Shown here piece by piece: positions 12,014-12,917 of a stretch of 12,917 bases of DNA. This DNA comes from an uncultured Candidatus Saccharibacteria bacterium. GTDB lineage: Bacteria > Patescibacteria > Saccharimonadia > Saccharimonadales > UBA6022. How positions within the stretch are numbered: the first letter of the stretch is position 1; the number at the start of each line of letters is the position of its first letter. Location: assembly GCA_946887425.1 (NCBI GenBank), contig CAMPKW010000027.1:1-12917 (forward strand). Reading direction: 5' to 3'. Below the pieces are notes generated by a model, which saw only the letters and a list, made by a program, of their open reading frames with translations, had not been told where the DNA came from and did not search any database. Position numbers and translations under genes: made by a program.

Positions 12014-12917
12014 TATTTATCTTTCTGACGAAGACCTACAGCCTGTTGAGCTCGAAGTAATGTCGCATTAGCTGTTTGTGTCAGGTCGCGCTCTGACTGT
12101 TCTAGTTTTGCAATGATCGCTGTATCATCAACCGCCGCTAGCTTCCGCTGGAAGGTAGTGAGGAATTGTTCAACTTCAGTGGCTACCACCTGCTTGAAAT
12201 CGCCGTAACGAGTTTGACCGTCAAATTCGGCAATTGTTTCGGTAAGATCCTGGCCACGAAGTAGTGCGAGAATTTCAAGTAAGTTCGAGATGCCTGGCTG
12301 ATTTGCTTTGTCAAAGTGAATTTCAGCTTTGTCGTCCGTCGTTGCTGACATAATCTTTTTAGCCGCAACGGCCGGATCGTCACCTAGGAAGATTACCCCC
12401 CGCCCAGATTCGTCTGATTTACTCATCTTCTTAGTCGGATCGACAAGATCCTTAATACGCAGGCCTTGATCTTTGCCAAAAAATTCATGCTGTCTTGGTA
12501 CGGACTCTGGAACAGTAAAGACTGCACCAAACTTATTATTAATACGCTGTGCGATATCACGGGCAAATTCAAGGTGTTGCGTTTGGTCTTCTCCGACGGG
12601 GATATACTTTGCATTATAGAGAAGAATATCTGCAGCCATGAGTACTGGATAATTAAAGAGGCCGACCGTTGCATCTTCTGTCGTTTGGGTGTCTTCAAGA
12701 ATTTGATCAATGAATTTGAATAAATCACTCTTAGGTATAGTGTCGCTACTCGTATTATCAAGTGATGCCATCACCTCAGCAAGGCCAGGCTTGTGGTATT
12801 TTTTGCTCTTCTCTTTAAACTGAGTCATACGACGCATTTCGCCAAAACCAGTAAAGCAATCAAGGATCCATGTAAGCTCACTGTGTGCTGAAATATAGCT
12901 CTGGCGGTACAGATAGA
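12013..12917 (-). CDS. trpS: Tryptophanyl-tRNA synthetase, C-terminal part (cut by right edge)
   Basis: This class Ic aminoacyl-tRNA synthetase charges tRNA-Trp with tryptophan using ATP. About 301 codons are visible on the minus strand and the frame stays open to the right edge, so the N-terminus with the HIGH-like motif lies outside. The visible part starts YLYRQSYISAHSELTW, then CFTGFGEMRRMTQFKEKS, typical of the Rossmann-domain end. PVLMAADILLY and VGEDQTQHLEFARDIA are conserved Trp-binding elements. The KMSKS signature is intact (12415-12429) in KKMSKSDESG. The C-terminal helical anticodon-binding domain follows. An internal ATG at 12837 is not the start, because family sequence continues upstream of it. 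The TAA stop overlaps the rluD ATG. The promoter is outside the window. Confidence 0.95.
   Translation of the reverse strand, partial: YLYRQSYISAHSELTWILDCFTGFGEMRRMTQFKEKSKKYHKPGLAEVMASLDNTSSDTIPKSDLFKFIDQILEDTQTTEDATVGLFNYPVLMAADILLYNAKYIPVGEDQTQHLEFARDIAQRINNKFGAVFTVPESVPRQHEFFGKDQGLRIKDLVDPTKKMSKSDESGRGVIFLGDDPAVAAKKIMSATTDDKAEIHFDKANQPGISNLLEILALLRGQDLTETIAEFDGQTRYGDFKQVVATEVEQFLTTFQRKLAAVDDTAIIAKLEQSERDLTQTANATLLRAQQAVGLRQKDK

Overview
The window looks like a piece of chromosome from a small-genome bacterium, most likely a Candidatus Saccharibacteria (TM7)-type member of the Patescibacteria/CPR. This is an inference. It rests on the gene set, very tight gene packing with 1-8 nt overlaps, a cysteine-free L33, and recalled resemblance of several proteins to that group; there is no 16S or other marker gene. 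TGA acts as a normal stop (for example at 4576-4578 and 10844-10846) and tRNA-Trp has anticodon CCA, so the UGA=Gly recoding of Gracilibacteria/SR1 is not supported. I see no insertion sequence, CRISPR array, phage gene or clear compositional break.

Layout. (1) 1-3243 is a set of single genes with their own promoters on alternating strands: tRNA-Trp (-), an NAD(P)H-dependent FMN reductase (+), an MscS-type mechanosensitive channel (-) and an NDH-2-like FAD oxidoreductase (+). (2) 3257-8508 is a well-defined operon with a near-consensus promoter, an unusual leader (strong SD, hairpin and an 11-codon mini-ORF whose stop overlaps the next start), a GT4/GT5-like glycosyltransferase resembling glycogen synthases, a GH57 amylase-like enzyme, a GH15 glucoamylase, an unrecognised 227-aa protein and a strong terminator. 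All junctions overlap. (3) 8506-9230 is an RNA/translation block: tRNA-Tyr and tRNA-Thr(TGT) on -, tRNA-Thr(GGT) and rpmG on +. All four tRNAs in the window encode their CCA end. (4) 9275-12917 is on the minus strand: trpS (cut by the right edge), an rluD-type pseudouridine synthase with an extra N-terminal domain, and a DNA polymerase III delta' subunit, joined by 1- and 4-nt overlaps; then a membrane-anchored TPR protein with its own promoter.

How it works together. The central operon is probably an alpha-glucan module: the GT would build or extend the polymer, GH57 would cut or rearrange it and GH15 would release glucose. The set resembles the glycogen synthase/GH15/GH57 neighbourhood known from Methanocaldococcus jannaschii (MJ1606, MJ1610, MJ1611). 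The fourth, coupled gene is the best candidate for an undescribed part of it. No complete novel system is evident. The items most worth checking are the coupled leader mini-ORF, the unknown operon protein, the NDH-2-like enzyme with a degenerate quinone motif, the N-terminal domain on the pseudouridine synthase, and two genes whose -10 box lies 8-9 nt before the ATG, implying leaderless mRNAs.
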